Below, piece after piece: positions 8,327 through 14,783 of a stretch of 16,968 nt of DNA (positions are counted from its first letter, which is position 1; the number at the start of each line of letters is the position of its first letter). Made by a program: the position numbers and the translations under genes. The stretch is from assembly GCA_026692825.1 (NCBI GenBank), contig JAPLOC010001317.1, positions 4,783-21,750 of the forward strand. Direction: 5' to 3'. The notes beneath the pieces were generated by a model that did not search any database, had not been told where the DNA came from, and worked only from the letters and a program-made list of their open reading frames with translations. Source of the stretch: Planctomycetota bacterium (GTDB taxonomy: Bacteria > Planctomycetota > Planctomycetia > Planctomycetales > Planctomycetaceae).

Positions 8327-9232
8327 TTAGCGCTGCCCCATCGCCGCCATCACTTGTTCGGTGATCATCCGAACCATCGCTTCCAGGTCCGTTCCCGCGG
8401 GAATGGTTCCCGCCGGCTGGATGCTCGCGCTCGTGGTCGGTTGCAGGTAGCCCGGGTACTGCGGGGGAGGTTCAAACGCCTTCGGTTGCGGCAGGTTCTC
8501 ATGGTACCCGTCTCGGAAGGCGGTGTTGCCGCACAAGTCGCAGTTGTCCACATGGAACCGCGGATCGTCGAAACCAAGTTTCTTCTTGAGATCCAGCAGC
8601 TCCCGGGACTTTTGTTCGTTCAGATAGCTGATGCCGCCGAGTTGCCGGGACAGAATCAGAATCCGGCAATAGGCGTCAACAATTTCCGTCTTCCAGTACG
8701 CCTCTTCCAGCTCTTTGCCAAAGCTGACGGTCCCGTGATTGGTGAGGATGATGCAGCTCGTCCCCGGTTTCAGGAACGGCAACACAGTCTCGGCGAAGGG
8801 CGATCCGCCTGGGGTCTCGTAGGGGGCGAACGGAATCTCGCCGAGAAACACTTCGATTTCGGGGAGAACGCACTGCGGAATCGGTTCGCGGGCGACGCCG
8901 AACGCGGTGGCGTGGGGCGGGTGGCAATGCACGACCGCGCGAATATCGGGTCGCGCCTTCATGATCGCCAAGTGCAACAGGATCTCGCTGGTGCGCTTCC
9001 GCTTGCCTGCGATCTGACCGCCGTTGAGGTCGACGGCGCAAATGTCATCGGGGGTCATGAACCCCTTGCAGATCATCGTGGGGGAGCAAAGCACTTCGTT
9101 GTCGCCAACGCGATACGAAATATTCCCGTCATTGGCGGCGGCGAATCCCTTGTTGTACACCCGTCGGCCGATCTCGCAGATCTGCTCTTTGATCTTGCGG
9201 TCGTTGATGCCGGAATTCCACTGGTTGCTCAT
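8327..9232 (-). CDS. pvmN: BMC-associated class II aldolase (fuculose-/rhamnulose-1-phosphate type) with C-terminal encapsulation helix
   Basis: This 301-aa zinc aldolase is predicted to cleave L-fuculose-1-P and/or L-rhamnulose-1-P to DHAP and L-lactaldehyde, supplying the compartment's aldehyde. The class II aldolase/adducin domain spans about residues 10-220: GNISYR at 36, TSE with E83, HCHPPH with H102 and H104, and NHG with H166 give the FucA-like Glu/His-His-His metal set. After the domain come a DNCDLCG segment (CxxC at 231/234), a Pro-rich linker (about 247-278) and a terminal amphipathic helix (DLEAMVRMITEQVMAAMG, 282-299). Linker plus helix is the usual form of a BMC encapsulation peptide. 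The start ATG at 9232 follows a GGGGAG-like stretch (revcomp CTCCCC). The symbol follows the P. limnophila locus and rests on gene order and family. Confidence 0.92.
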   Translation of the reverse strand: MSNQWNSGINDRKIKEQICEIGRRVYNKGFAAANDGNISYRVGDNEVLCSPTMICKGFMTPDDICAVDLNGGQIAGKRKRTSEILLHLAIMKARPDIRAVVHCHPPHATAFGVAREPIPQCVLPEIEVFLGEIPFAPYETPGGSPFAETVLPFLKPGTSCIILTNHGTVSFGKELEEAYWKTEIVDAYCRILILSRQLGGISYLNEQKSRELLDLKKKLGFDDPRFHVDNCDLCGNTAFRDGYHENLPQPKAFEPPPQYPGYLQPTTSASIQPAGTIPAGTDLEAMVRMITEQVMAAMGQR

Positions 9233-9281
9233 GGGGAGTCTGGGGCTTTTCTGTAAGTGGGAGTGTGATTCGCTTGAGTAG

Positions 9282-9318
9282 GGCGGAATCTCGCGGTCGT
9301 CCGCGAGATCAGTCCGCC
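9282..9318. repeat. Extragenic palindrome at the 3' end of the third BMC-P gene
   Basis: ATCTCGCGG (9288-9296) and CCGCGAGAT (9301-9309) pair perfectly around a 4-nt loop. An outer stem of GGCGGA (9282-9287) with TCCGCC (9313-9318) is offset by 3 nt (CAG). The hairpin touches the stop codon of the BMC-P gene (9309-9311), and no U tract follows on either strand. It looks like an intercistronic mRNA-stabilising or REP-like element rather than a terminator. Confidence 0.75.
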
Positions 9319-9596
9319 ATCAATTCGACGGTATCCAACAGCGCGGCGTTGTACGCATCGACCGGCTTCAGCTCGGGGAGAAACGGGGCGGCCGCCTCTC
9401 CTCCTTCACTGATAGCGATCTTCGCTCCTTCACCCGCGCCCAACTGATCGAAAACGACGAACGGTTCGCCGCGCCCGCTCTCGGCACCCCGCAGGCCGTC
9501 GAGCGTGAACGGCACCGTCATCAGCCAGGTCGCTCCACGAAGCGTCGGATGGCAACGGCTGAGGGTAACTTTTCCAATGACTTCGCCAATGCGCAT
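9309..9596 (-). CDS. pvmM: BMC-P (EutN/CcmL-type) shell vertex protein, third copy
   Basis: A 95-aa pentameric vertex protein that caps the corners of the icosahedral shell. It shows the family start (MRIGEVIGKVTLSRCHPTL), a central VVFDQLGAGEGAKIAISEGG in the position of the conserved D-x-x-G-A-G-x-G-x-x-V segment, and a C-terminal PVDAYNAALLDTVE strand/helix. The ATG at 9596 is preceded by AGGAG, which overlaps the stop codon of the upstream gene (gap 9 nt), indicating translational coupling. It is one of three diverged BMC-P genes in the operon, as in PVM loci, where pentamers may differ in partner contacts. The symbol is assigned by order within the P. limnophila scheme. Confidence 0.92.
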   Translation of the reverse strand: MRIGEVIGKVTLSRCHPTLRGATWLMTVPFTLDGLRGAESGRGEPFVVFDQLGAGEGAKIAISEGGEAAAPFLPELKPVDAYNAALLDTVELMAD

Positions 9597-9605
9597 GAAT
9601 CGCTC

Positions 9606-10502
9606 CTAACGGTCGAGGGCTTTGAACAGCCCCGTCAGTTCAAACGAACCGCGTTTCGAACCGTCGAACGCGAGGACATTGGGCCGAAACGACTCGTTCA
9701 GACGGAGGATCGCCCCCGCGTCGGCGATGGCGGCCGCTCGCACCTTTTCATTTCGATTCGCCAGGCACGCGACCCATTCGGGGGCCGCCGACAGAATGAA
9801 CACGTTGTCCGCTTCGCCTCGGCAAATCGCACTGATCGCCTGCGCCGCCGCGTCGGCCGGGTCTCCCGCGAGTCGCTGATCGACGAGCGCTCCGCTTCCG
9901 CGCCAGGTCGCGATCGCTCCGGCGAGGCCCGGTGTGGGTTGCGCCGCCACCAGGATCCAGCGACCACGTGGGACGCTCTTCGTCTTCGGGTCGGCAGACT
10001 CGCGGACCACTTCCAGTCGCCGGCTGCGAACCACATCATGCGCCGACGGCGTCAACAACGCCTTCGCGCTCACGCGCACAATGCGAGCGCCATGCAACTG
10101 CTTTTCAAGAACTTCCGCTGTGATGATCCGCTCGGCGATCGTCACCTCACCCGCGACCGCAGTCGCCGGGGGGGCCGATCCGGATGTTGACAGGCTCGCG
10201 GGAGCAGGGACCGCAGCCATCGATCCCGGGAGAACGGTGCGGGGCGGCGAGGGTTTGGACGTGGCCGGGCTGGTGTTGGTAGAAACCGCGACGTCGATCA
10301 ACGCCGGCGCGGCGGACGTGGCTTCGAATCGGCTGGGGGGCGTCAACAGACGACCGCCATTGGTTTCGGTGGCAACCGCGGCTTCAACCGGTTGCGGCTC
10401 GGGGCGGGCGACCGGTTCGGTGCGCGGCGTCGGCACCACACCCGGCAGTTGCTGCAGGATGCGCCGCACGATCTCGTCGACTAACGCCGCGTCGTTGTTC
10501 AT
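9606..10502 (-). CDS. BMC cargo-like protein: N-terminal encapsulation helix, Pro/Ala linker, degenerate RpiB-like domain
   Basis: This 298-aa protein has no obvious catalytic assignment. Residues 4-19 (DAALVDEIVRRILQQL) form an amphipathic helix of the encapsulation-peptide type. It is followed by a ~95-residue linker rich in Pro, Ala, Thr and Ser (21-117). Residues ~119-168 (IITAEVLEKQLHG, then ALLTPSAHDVVRSRRLEVV) resemble the short leader domain found on BMC proteins such as EutT/EutQ-like ones. Residues ~180-296 recall RpiB ribose-5-phosphate isomerase: VFILSAAPEWVACLANR, KVRAAAIADAGAILRLN and RPNVLAFD parallel its C-G-T-G-x-G, A-N-x-x-x-x-x-R-A-A and N-V-L blocks. The CGTG active-site loop is missing (LSAAP), so isomerase activity is unlikely. 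The ATG at 10502 overlaps the preceding stop as ATGA. By position it corresponds to the gene between pvmK and pvmM. Confidence 0.8.
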   Translation of the reverse strand: MNNDAALVDEIVRRILQQLPGVVPTPRTEPVARPEPQPVEAAVATETNGGRLLTPPSRFEATSAAPALIDVAVSTNTSPATSKPSPPRTVLPGSMAAVPAPASLSTSGSAPPATAVAGEVTIAERIITAEVLEKQLHGARIVRVSAKALLTPSAHDVVRSRRLEVVRESADPKTKSVPRGRWILVAAQPTPGLAGAIATWRGSGALVDQRLAGDPADAAAQAISAICRGEADNVFILSAAPEWVACLANRNEKVRAAAIADAGAILRLNESFRPNVLAFDGSKRGSFELTGLFKALDR

Positions 10503-10756
10503 GTGTCGGGCAATCCGATGATCGCCCATCTCAAGGGGGTTGTGTTCATGCCCACCAGGTCACGCACCGCCGCTCCGTCGGAAGTGATCAGTACGGTGTC
10601 TCCCTGCCGGCTTCCCAACGGATCGATCGCCAATTGCGGTTCTCCGTCGGGCTTGCGCGACGCGTCGAGCGGCTGCACAATCAACAGCTTCCAGCCATTC
10701 AGGCTGGCATGCTTGATGGTGGAGGTAACGCGACCGACGACTTGGGCAAGTTGCAT
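10499..10756 (-). CDS. pvmK: BMC-P (EutN/CcmL-type) shell vertex protein, second copy
   Basis: An 85-aa pentameric shell protein. MQLAQVVGRVTSTIKHASLN, then GWKLLIVQPLD, matches the canonical EutN/CcmL first strands. LAIDPLGSRQGDTVLITSDG is the conserved D-x-x-G-x-x-x-G-D-x-V block, and NTTPLRWAIIGLPD closes the fold. The start ATG at 10756 was chosen over a GTG further upstream (10801) because it gives the family's exact N-terminus. It lies 11 nt downstream of the aldehyde dehydrogenase stop. The ribosome-binding site is poor, so translation probably depends on coupling. Its stop overlaps the next start (ATGA, 10499-10502). This copy is closest to the consensus of the three. The symbol is by order in the P. 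limnophila scheme. Confidence 0.92.
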   Translation of the reverse strand: MQLAQVVGRVTSTIKHASLNGWKLLIVQPLDASRKPDGEPQLAIDPLGSRQGDTVLITSDGAAVRDLVGMNTTPLRWAIIGLPDT

Positions 10757-10767
10757 TTCGGCAGTGA

Positions 10768-12143
10768 TTAAAGGATGTGCAGATCGTCCACCAGCACACA
10801 CCGCCGCTGGCGGGTGAAGGTCAGCGGCGTTGTGACCCCTTCACCGGTCGGAGTCGCGATGCTGTAGCTCAGGTAGCCTTCGCCCCCGAGTCCCAGTCCC
10901 GCCATGCACGGGCCATTCTTGATGAACAGCGTCGTGTCCATTTCGCGAGCCATGATCGTCATGTTCCGCACATTGCGGCTGTGGATGATCGCGGTGTGCC
11001 GGTAACCATGCTCGTGTTTCTTGGCCAATTCCACCCCCTGGCGGAAATCGCGAACACGCACGATCGGAAGGACCGGCATCATCTGTTCCTGCGAGACGAA
11101 CGGATTCGACTCGTCGGTCTCGGCGTACAGGATCTGGGTTCCAGCCGGCACATTGACGCCAATCAGGCCGGCGATGACCGCCGGATCGCGACCAATCAAG
11201 TCGCGGTTCAGCATCGGGTGATCTTTGCCCGGGGTGAAGGCGATCGCCGTCAGTTGCTCCATCTGTGATCGGGACAGTTGGAAACCGCCATGGCGACCGA
11301 GGGCATCCATCAGTTTGGGGAAGATCGCGTCGACCGCGAAGACCTCTTTCTCGCCGATGCAAAGCAAGTTGTTGTCGTACGCACAACCTTTCACGATGTT
11401 CTTGGCGGCGTTTTCGGGACAGGCGGTTTCATCGACAACGACCGGCGGATTCCCCGGGCCGGCGACCACCGCCCGCTTCCGACTCTCCATCGCGGCGCGA
11501 GCGACGGCTGGTCCCCCGGTGACCACCAGCATCCGCACCCCTTTGTGTTCGAAAATGCCGGCGGCGGTGTCGAGCGTGGGCTTCTCGATGATCGTGATCA
11601 GATTTTCCAGTCCGGTCGCGGCGTAGATCGCCTTGTTGAACCGACGCACTCCGTCGACCGCAATCCGCGCTCCCGAGGGGTGGGCATTGAAGACGACCGT
11701 GTTCCCCGAAGCGATCATGCTGACCGAATTGCCCGCCAGTGTCGGGAGCGAGTGGGTCACCGGGGTGATCGCCCCGATGACACCGAAGGGAGCATGCTCC
11801 AGCAGGGTAATCCCCTGGTCGCCGCTATAGCAATCGGTCTTCAGGAACTCGAGACCGGGAACCGGCCGCAGGATGTCTCGTCGAATTCGAGTTTGCCGAG
11901 TTCCTCGGCCTGTTCGGACGTGATCTTTCGGATGCAGTCGATCGCCTTGGCGCGATCCGAGATCGGCCGGGTCGAGAGCTTTTTGAATGCCTGGGTGGCG
12001 GCGTCGACCGCCTGGTCGACGGTGGGAAAAACGCCCCAGTCACCCGACTGACCGCGCGAAGAGGCCGCTGTGAACGGAGCCCGCCCGAGCTGCGAGAGGA
12101 CTTCCTGAACCACCTGGCGGATCGCCGCTTCCGTTGTCTGCAT
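10768..12143 (-). pseudogene. CoA-acylating aldehyde dehydrogenase (PduP-like) of the BMC, frameshifted by an internal deletion
   Basis: Intact, this enzyme would oxidise lactaldehyde to lactyl-CoA with NAD+. The N-terminal piece starts at ATG 12143 with an encapsulation helix (TEAAIRQVVQEVLSQLG), a short linker and VFPTVDQAVDAATQAFKKLS, and stays in frame to DETSCGR at ~11860. That frame stops at 11841. The remainder lies in another frame: VPGLEFLKT, then GITLLEHAPFGVIGAITPV, SGNTVVFNAHPSGA, MLVVTGGPAVARAA, NNLLCIGEKEV with the catalytic Cys, and an end at DDLHIL (10768). The family segment between DET-x-x-GR and PG (typically K-I-x-K and about 14 residues) is missing, so roughly 40-45 nt, not a multiple of three, appear deleted. 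It is a pseudogene or an assembly error. It lies between the membrane-protein gene and the second BMC-P. Confidence 0.9.
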
Positions 12144-12216
12144 GTTCTTCAACTCACCCGGTTTTCGACTAAAAGACGACCTGAAACCACGTCGGCACTT
12201 GGTGGCCGACCGACCG

Positions 12217-12708
12217 TCAAAATGTGCGTTCGATCAAGTCCCGCTGCTCATCCAGCCAGGTGTCCAGCCGCGATGCGGTGGGCCAGGTCCTGAGCATCAA
12301 TCCCGCAAGGACCGCGACCAACAGCAGCAACCACCACTCGCCCGAAACGAGGAAGCAAACGAGCGACAAGAACATCGCTCCTTCGAGCATCGCGCCGGAG
12401 AGGATCACGGACAGGTTGTGAACCCTCAACAATTCGGCATCCGACGCCCCCGAGGGGGACTCCGCGAGTTTTCGGCGTTGACGGTTGATTGAGATGGGAG
12501 GCAGGACGAATGACAAAACCGCTTGTGTCCCGCCAACCACACAGGCGAACACCAACACGATCACATTCGGCGGTGGGCGGTCCGCTCCACTTCGAATGGA
12601 GATCGCGACCAGCGCGAACATTGTGACGCCAGCGAGGAGCCCTCCCAGGAAAACGCGTTCCCTGCGCACCGCACCGGTAATCAATTCTTCGCGACCGGAA
12701 GTGTCCAT
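12217..12708 (-). CDS. Four-helix membrane protein inside the BMC operon
   Basis: A 163-aa protein with four predicted transmembrane segments at about residues 19-39 (VFLGGLLAGVTMFALVAISI), 48-72 (VIVLVFACVVGGTQAVLSFV), 99-121 (LSVILSGAMLEGAMFLSLVC) and 125-141 (WWLLLLVAVLAGLML). A basic loop (NRQRRK, 75-80) follows the second helix, and a charged C-terminal tail (LDEQRDLIERTF) ends it. No catalytic motif is recognised. The start ATG at 12708 has GGGTGG just upstream. An ORF opening at 12861 reads through the BMC-P gene and is spurious. It is 17 bp downstream of pvmH and 73 bp upstream of the aldehyde dehydrogenase, all co-oriented, so it belongs to the operon. It could tether or position the compartment, or transport substrate, but nothing in the sequence decides this. 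Confidence 0.82.
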   Translation of the reverse strand: MDTSGREELITGAVRRERVFLGGLLAGVTMFALVAISIRSGADRPPPNVIVLVFACVVGGTQAVLSFVLPPISINRQRRKLAESPSGASDAELLRVHNLSVILSGAMLEGAMFLSLVCFLVSGEWWLLLLVAVLAGLMLRTWPTASRLDTWLDEQRDLIERTF

Positions 12709-12725
12709 GGAACCACCCGCCAGAC

Positions 12726-13037
12726 TCAATTCTTGCTGTCGAAGATCGTCTTCCCGAACACCTGCACTTGATCCACGATGCCGATGATGGCCGCGTCGAT
12801 TGGCAGCGACTTCGTTTCGGGCGTGTAACGGGCGCTGGACCCCTGCACGCACAGCACACACTCTCCTTCGCCGGCACCCACCGTATCGACCACCACGAAC
12901 GAACGGCCGGTCGGCTTCAGACTTCCCTGATCCTTCTCATCGACCCGTAACGGTTCGACGAGCAGCAGCTTCTGCCCGACCATCGACGACACTTTCTGCG
13001 TCGAAATCAGGCTTCCGGTAATCCGTGCCACGAACAT
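12726..13037 (-). CDS. pvmH: BMC-P (EutN/CcmL-type) shell vertex protein, first copy
   Basis: A 103-aa pentameric vertex protein. It begins MFVARITGSLISTQKVSSMV, and GQKLLLVEPLR is the usual second strand. VVVDTVGAGEGECVLCVQGS is the hallmark central block, and LPIDAAIIGIVDQVQVFG is the C-terminal strand/helix. The ATG at 13037 is the natural start, with GGATTGGTG upstream as a weak ribosome-binding site. It is 94 bp downstream of the kinase gene. Compared with the other two copies it keeps the GAGEG glycine loop and has a slightly longer tail (TIFDSKN). The symbol is by order in the P. limnophila scheme. Confidence 0.93.
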   Translation of the reverse strand: MFVARITGSLISTQKVSSMVGQKLLLVEPLRVDEKDQGSLKPTGRSFVVVDTVGAGEGECVLCVQGSSARYTPETKSLPIDAAIIGIVDQVQVFGKTIFDSKN

Positions 13038-13131
13038 CGTTCACCAATCCTGGCTGGGGCTTCGTCGCGGGCTGTAAGGTGGTTGTGTCTGGGGCTGCGA
13101 GCGAAAACTTGGGAGACGAAAACCGGCGGGC

Positions 13132-14337
13132 TTACGCCGCGCCGCTCGCCTTGCGGGCGGCGAGCGCTTCGACCGATTGGCGCGCCACCACAATCTCTTC
13201 GTTCGTGGGAACTACCCACACCTGAACCTTGCTTCCCGGCTTCGAGAGACACGCCTCTCCCTTCGCCGAGTCGTTTAGGGCTTCATCCAACTCAATCCCG
13301 GCCCACTCCATGTTGCGACAGACGTCACGACGGACGAGCCGACTGTTTTCGCCAATCCCGCCGCTGAACACTATCGCGTCGGCTCCACCCAGCAGGGCGA
13401 GATAGCCCCCCAGGTACAACCGAATCGAAGAGACGAACGCGTCGAGCGCCAGCTTGGCGCGAACGTGTCCATTCGCGGCGGCCTGTTCGAGGTCGCGCAC
13501 GTCGGGACTCAATCCGCTGAGGCCTAGCAGGCCCCCCTTGCTCGACAACTCTTCCAGCAACTGTTCCAGCGTTTTGCCAGTCTTTCGCAGCAAAATCGGG
13601 AGTGAAAACGCGTCAAAGTCTCCCACACGGTTGTTGTGCGGCAGACCGGTCTGCGGACTCATTCCCAACGTGTTCGCCTGCGACTGGCCGTTCTTCACGG
13701 CACACAGCGAGTTGCTGCCGCCAAGATGACACGTCACCAGTTTCAAGTCGCTGCGTCCCAGCAGTTGAGCCATGCGTGTGGAAAGAAATCGATGGCTCGC
13801 GCCATGAAATCCCCAACGGCAGATCTCGTGCTGGTCTTTCCATTCGTACGGAATGGCGTAGACCCGGTTCGGTTCGGGAATCGTCTCGTGAAACGCCGTT
13901 TCCAGAGCCGCCACCAGCGGAATCTGCGGAAACGCTTTCCGCAACTGCCGCATGGCCCGGGCGTACATCGGGTTGTGCGCCGGCGCGATGTCGGCGAGTT
14001 CTTCCATCTTCGCCAGCAGAGCGTCGTCGACAATCCGCACGCCCGAGAGATTCCCGGCGAAGACCGCCTTGAAACCGATCGCCGACACTTCGTCAGCCGA
14101 CTTCAGGCAACCCCACTCGGGATTCATCAACGAGTCGAGACAGATCTTGACCGCCGCCGCGTGGTCAGGAACCGGCAACGTCGATTCTTCGCGGTGTCCC
14201 CCGATTTCCACAAAACAGGCGCTGTTGCCCTGACCGATGCGGTCGATACCGCCGCGGGCGAGCTGCGTCTCTTGGGGAAGGTCGAACAGCCGGTATTTGA
14301 AGCTGGTCGAGCCGAGGTTGGCGACAAGGATTTTCAT
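13132..14337 (-). CDS. ackA: Acetate/propionate-kinase family enzyme of the BMC operon
   Basis: A 401-aa ASKHA-fold kinase that should convert acyl-phosphate (here probably lactyl-phosphate made by PduL) and ADP to the acid and ATP, in the cytosol or at the compartment. Family landmarks are present: NLGSTS with N7, APAHNP at 119-123, FHGASH with H178, NNRVGDFD with R237, SKGGLLGLSGLSPDVRD, FSGGIGENS at 324-332 and TNEEI with E380. Two normally invariant regions differ. The H-R-V-V-H-G-G block reads FKAVFAG (89-95), putting Lys90 where the catalytic Arg91 of Methanosarcina AckA lies. F-D-T-A-F-H reads LETAFH, putting Glu146 for Asp148. ATG 14337 was chosen because a start at 14394 would include the extragenic palindromes. 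No clear Shine-Dalgarno sequence is seen. Confidence 0.9.
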   Translation of the reverse strand: MKILVANLGSTSFKYRLFDLPQETQLARGGIDRIGQGNSACFVEIGGHREESTLPVPDHAAAVKICLDSLMNPEWGCLKSADEVSAIGFKAVFAGNLSGVRIVDDALLAKMEELADIAPAHNPMYARAMRQLRKAFPQIPLVAALETAFHETIPEPNRVYAIPYEWKDQHEICRWGFHGASHRFLSTRMAQLLGRSDLKLVTCHLGGSNSLCAVKNGQSQANTLGMSPQTGLPHNNRVGDFDAFSLPILLRKTGKTLEQLLEELSSKGGLLGLSGLSPDVRDLEQAAANGHVRAKLALDAFVSSIRLYLGGYLALLGGADAIVFSGGIGENSRLVRRDVCRNMEWAGIELDEALNDSAKGEACLSKPGSKVQVWVVPTNEEIVVARQSVEALAARKASGAA

Positions 14338-14345
14338 CGGGAGTA

Positions 14346-14365
14346 GCGTGGGTTCTAACCCACGC
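14346..14365. repeat. Extragenic palindrome 1 between BMC-H and kinase genes
   Basis: GCGTGGGTT (14346-14354) and AACCCACGC (14357-14365) form a perfect 9-bp dyad with a 2-nt centre. With its neighbour it makes a paired palindrome resembling a REP/BIME-type unit. There is no U tract, so it is not a classical terminator. Confidence 0.75.
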
Positions 14366-14376
14366 GTCAAGAATTC

Positions 14377-14396
14377 GCGTGGATTCAGATCCACGC
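14377..14396. repeat. Extragenic palindrome 2 between BMC-H and kinase genes
   Basis: GCGTGGAT (14377-14384) and ATCCACGC (14389-14396) form a perfect 8-bp dyad around TCAG. It shares the GCGTGG outer stem with the palindrome 11 bp upstream, so the two hairpins could also pair with each other. Confidence 0.75.
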
Positions 14397-14405
14397 CACG
14401 GCGGA

Positions 14406-14681
14406 CTACTTCTTGTTGACGAAGTGGTCGAGAACGCTCTTTTCAGGGCGGGCGATCACATGGGCGGCGACCAGTTCGCCAACCTTCTTCGCGACCGCGG
14501 CACCGGCGTCAACCGCCGCCCGAACCGAGCCGACGTCTCCACGCACGATGGTCGTGATAAACGCTCCGCCGATTTGCACCATGCCAACCAACTGCACGTT
14601 GGCCGACTTGAGCATGGCGTCCGCCGCTTCGATCTGGGCGACGAGACCCTTGGTTTCAATCAAGCCAATGGCTTCATTCAT
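14406..14681 (-). CDS. pvmE: BMC-H shell hexamer, second copy
   Basis: A 91-aa Pfam00936-type shell protein forming hexameric facet tiles. It shows the canonical order: AIGLIETKGLVAQIEAADAM, SANVQLVGMVQIGGAFITTI with pore loop IGGA (37-40), RGDVGSVRAAVDAGAAVAKK, and LVAAHVIARPEKSVLDHF. The ATG at 14681 gives exactly the family length and has a modest AGG about 10 nt upstream. The frame stays open back to a GTG at 14777, only 6 bp after the previous stop, which would add a 32-residue Ala/Ser/Pro-rich N-terminal extension. That region has less GC-biased third positions than the body, so I favour the shorter form. Its pore loop differs from that of the first copy (GSG). The symbol is by order in the P. 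limnophila scheme. Confidence 0.93.
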   Translation of the reverse strand: MNEAIGLIETKGLVAQIEAADAMLKSANVQLVGMVQIGGAFITTIVRGDVGSVRAAVDAGAAVAKKVGELVAAHVIARPEKSVLDHFVNKK

Positions 14682-14783
14682 TGCTAACACACCTGGAGTG
14701 ACAACTTGTTCCGGAAGAACGTCGGCGGATGGGCTGGAACTCGCCCGCTTGCCGGCTGCGGCTCGACGAATGGCCACAGCAAG

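Noticed and set aside
8252..9256. A 334-codon plus-strand frame
   Set aside because: It is antisense to the class II aldolase, whose metal-binding residues are intact.
12248..12877. A 209-codon minus-strand frame overlapping the membrane-protein gene
   Set aside because: It overlaps two better-supported genes in another frame. Its composition (R, S, G, C rich) is that of an out-of-frame shadow, and it shows no hydrophobic helices.
13118..13166. GC-rich inverted repeats around the kinase stop codon as a terminator
   Set aside because: The 8-bp stem (13143-13150 with 13159-13166) lies inside the coding end and has no U tract, and the operon continues immediately into pvmH.
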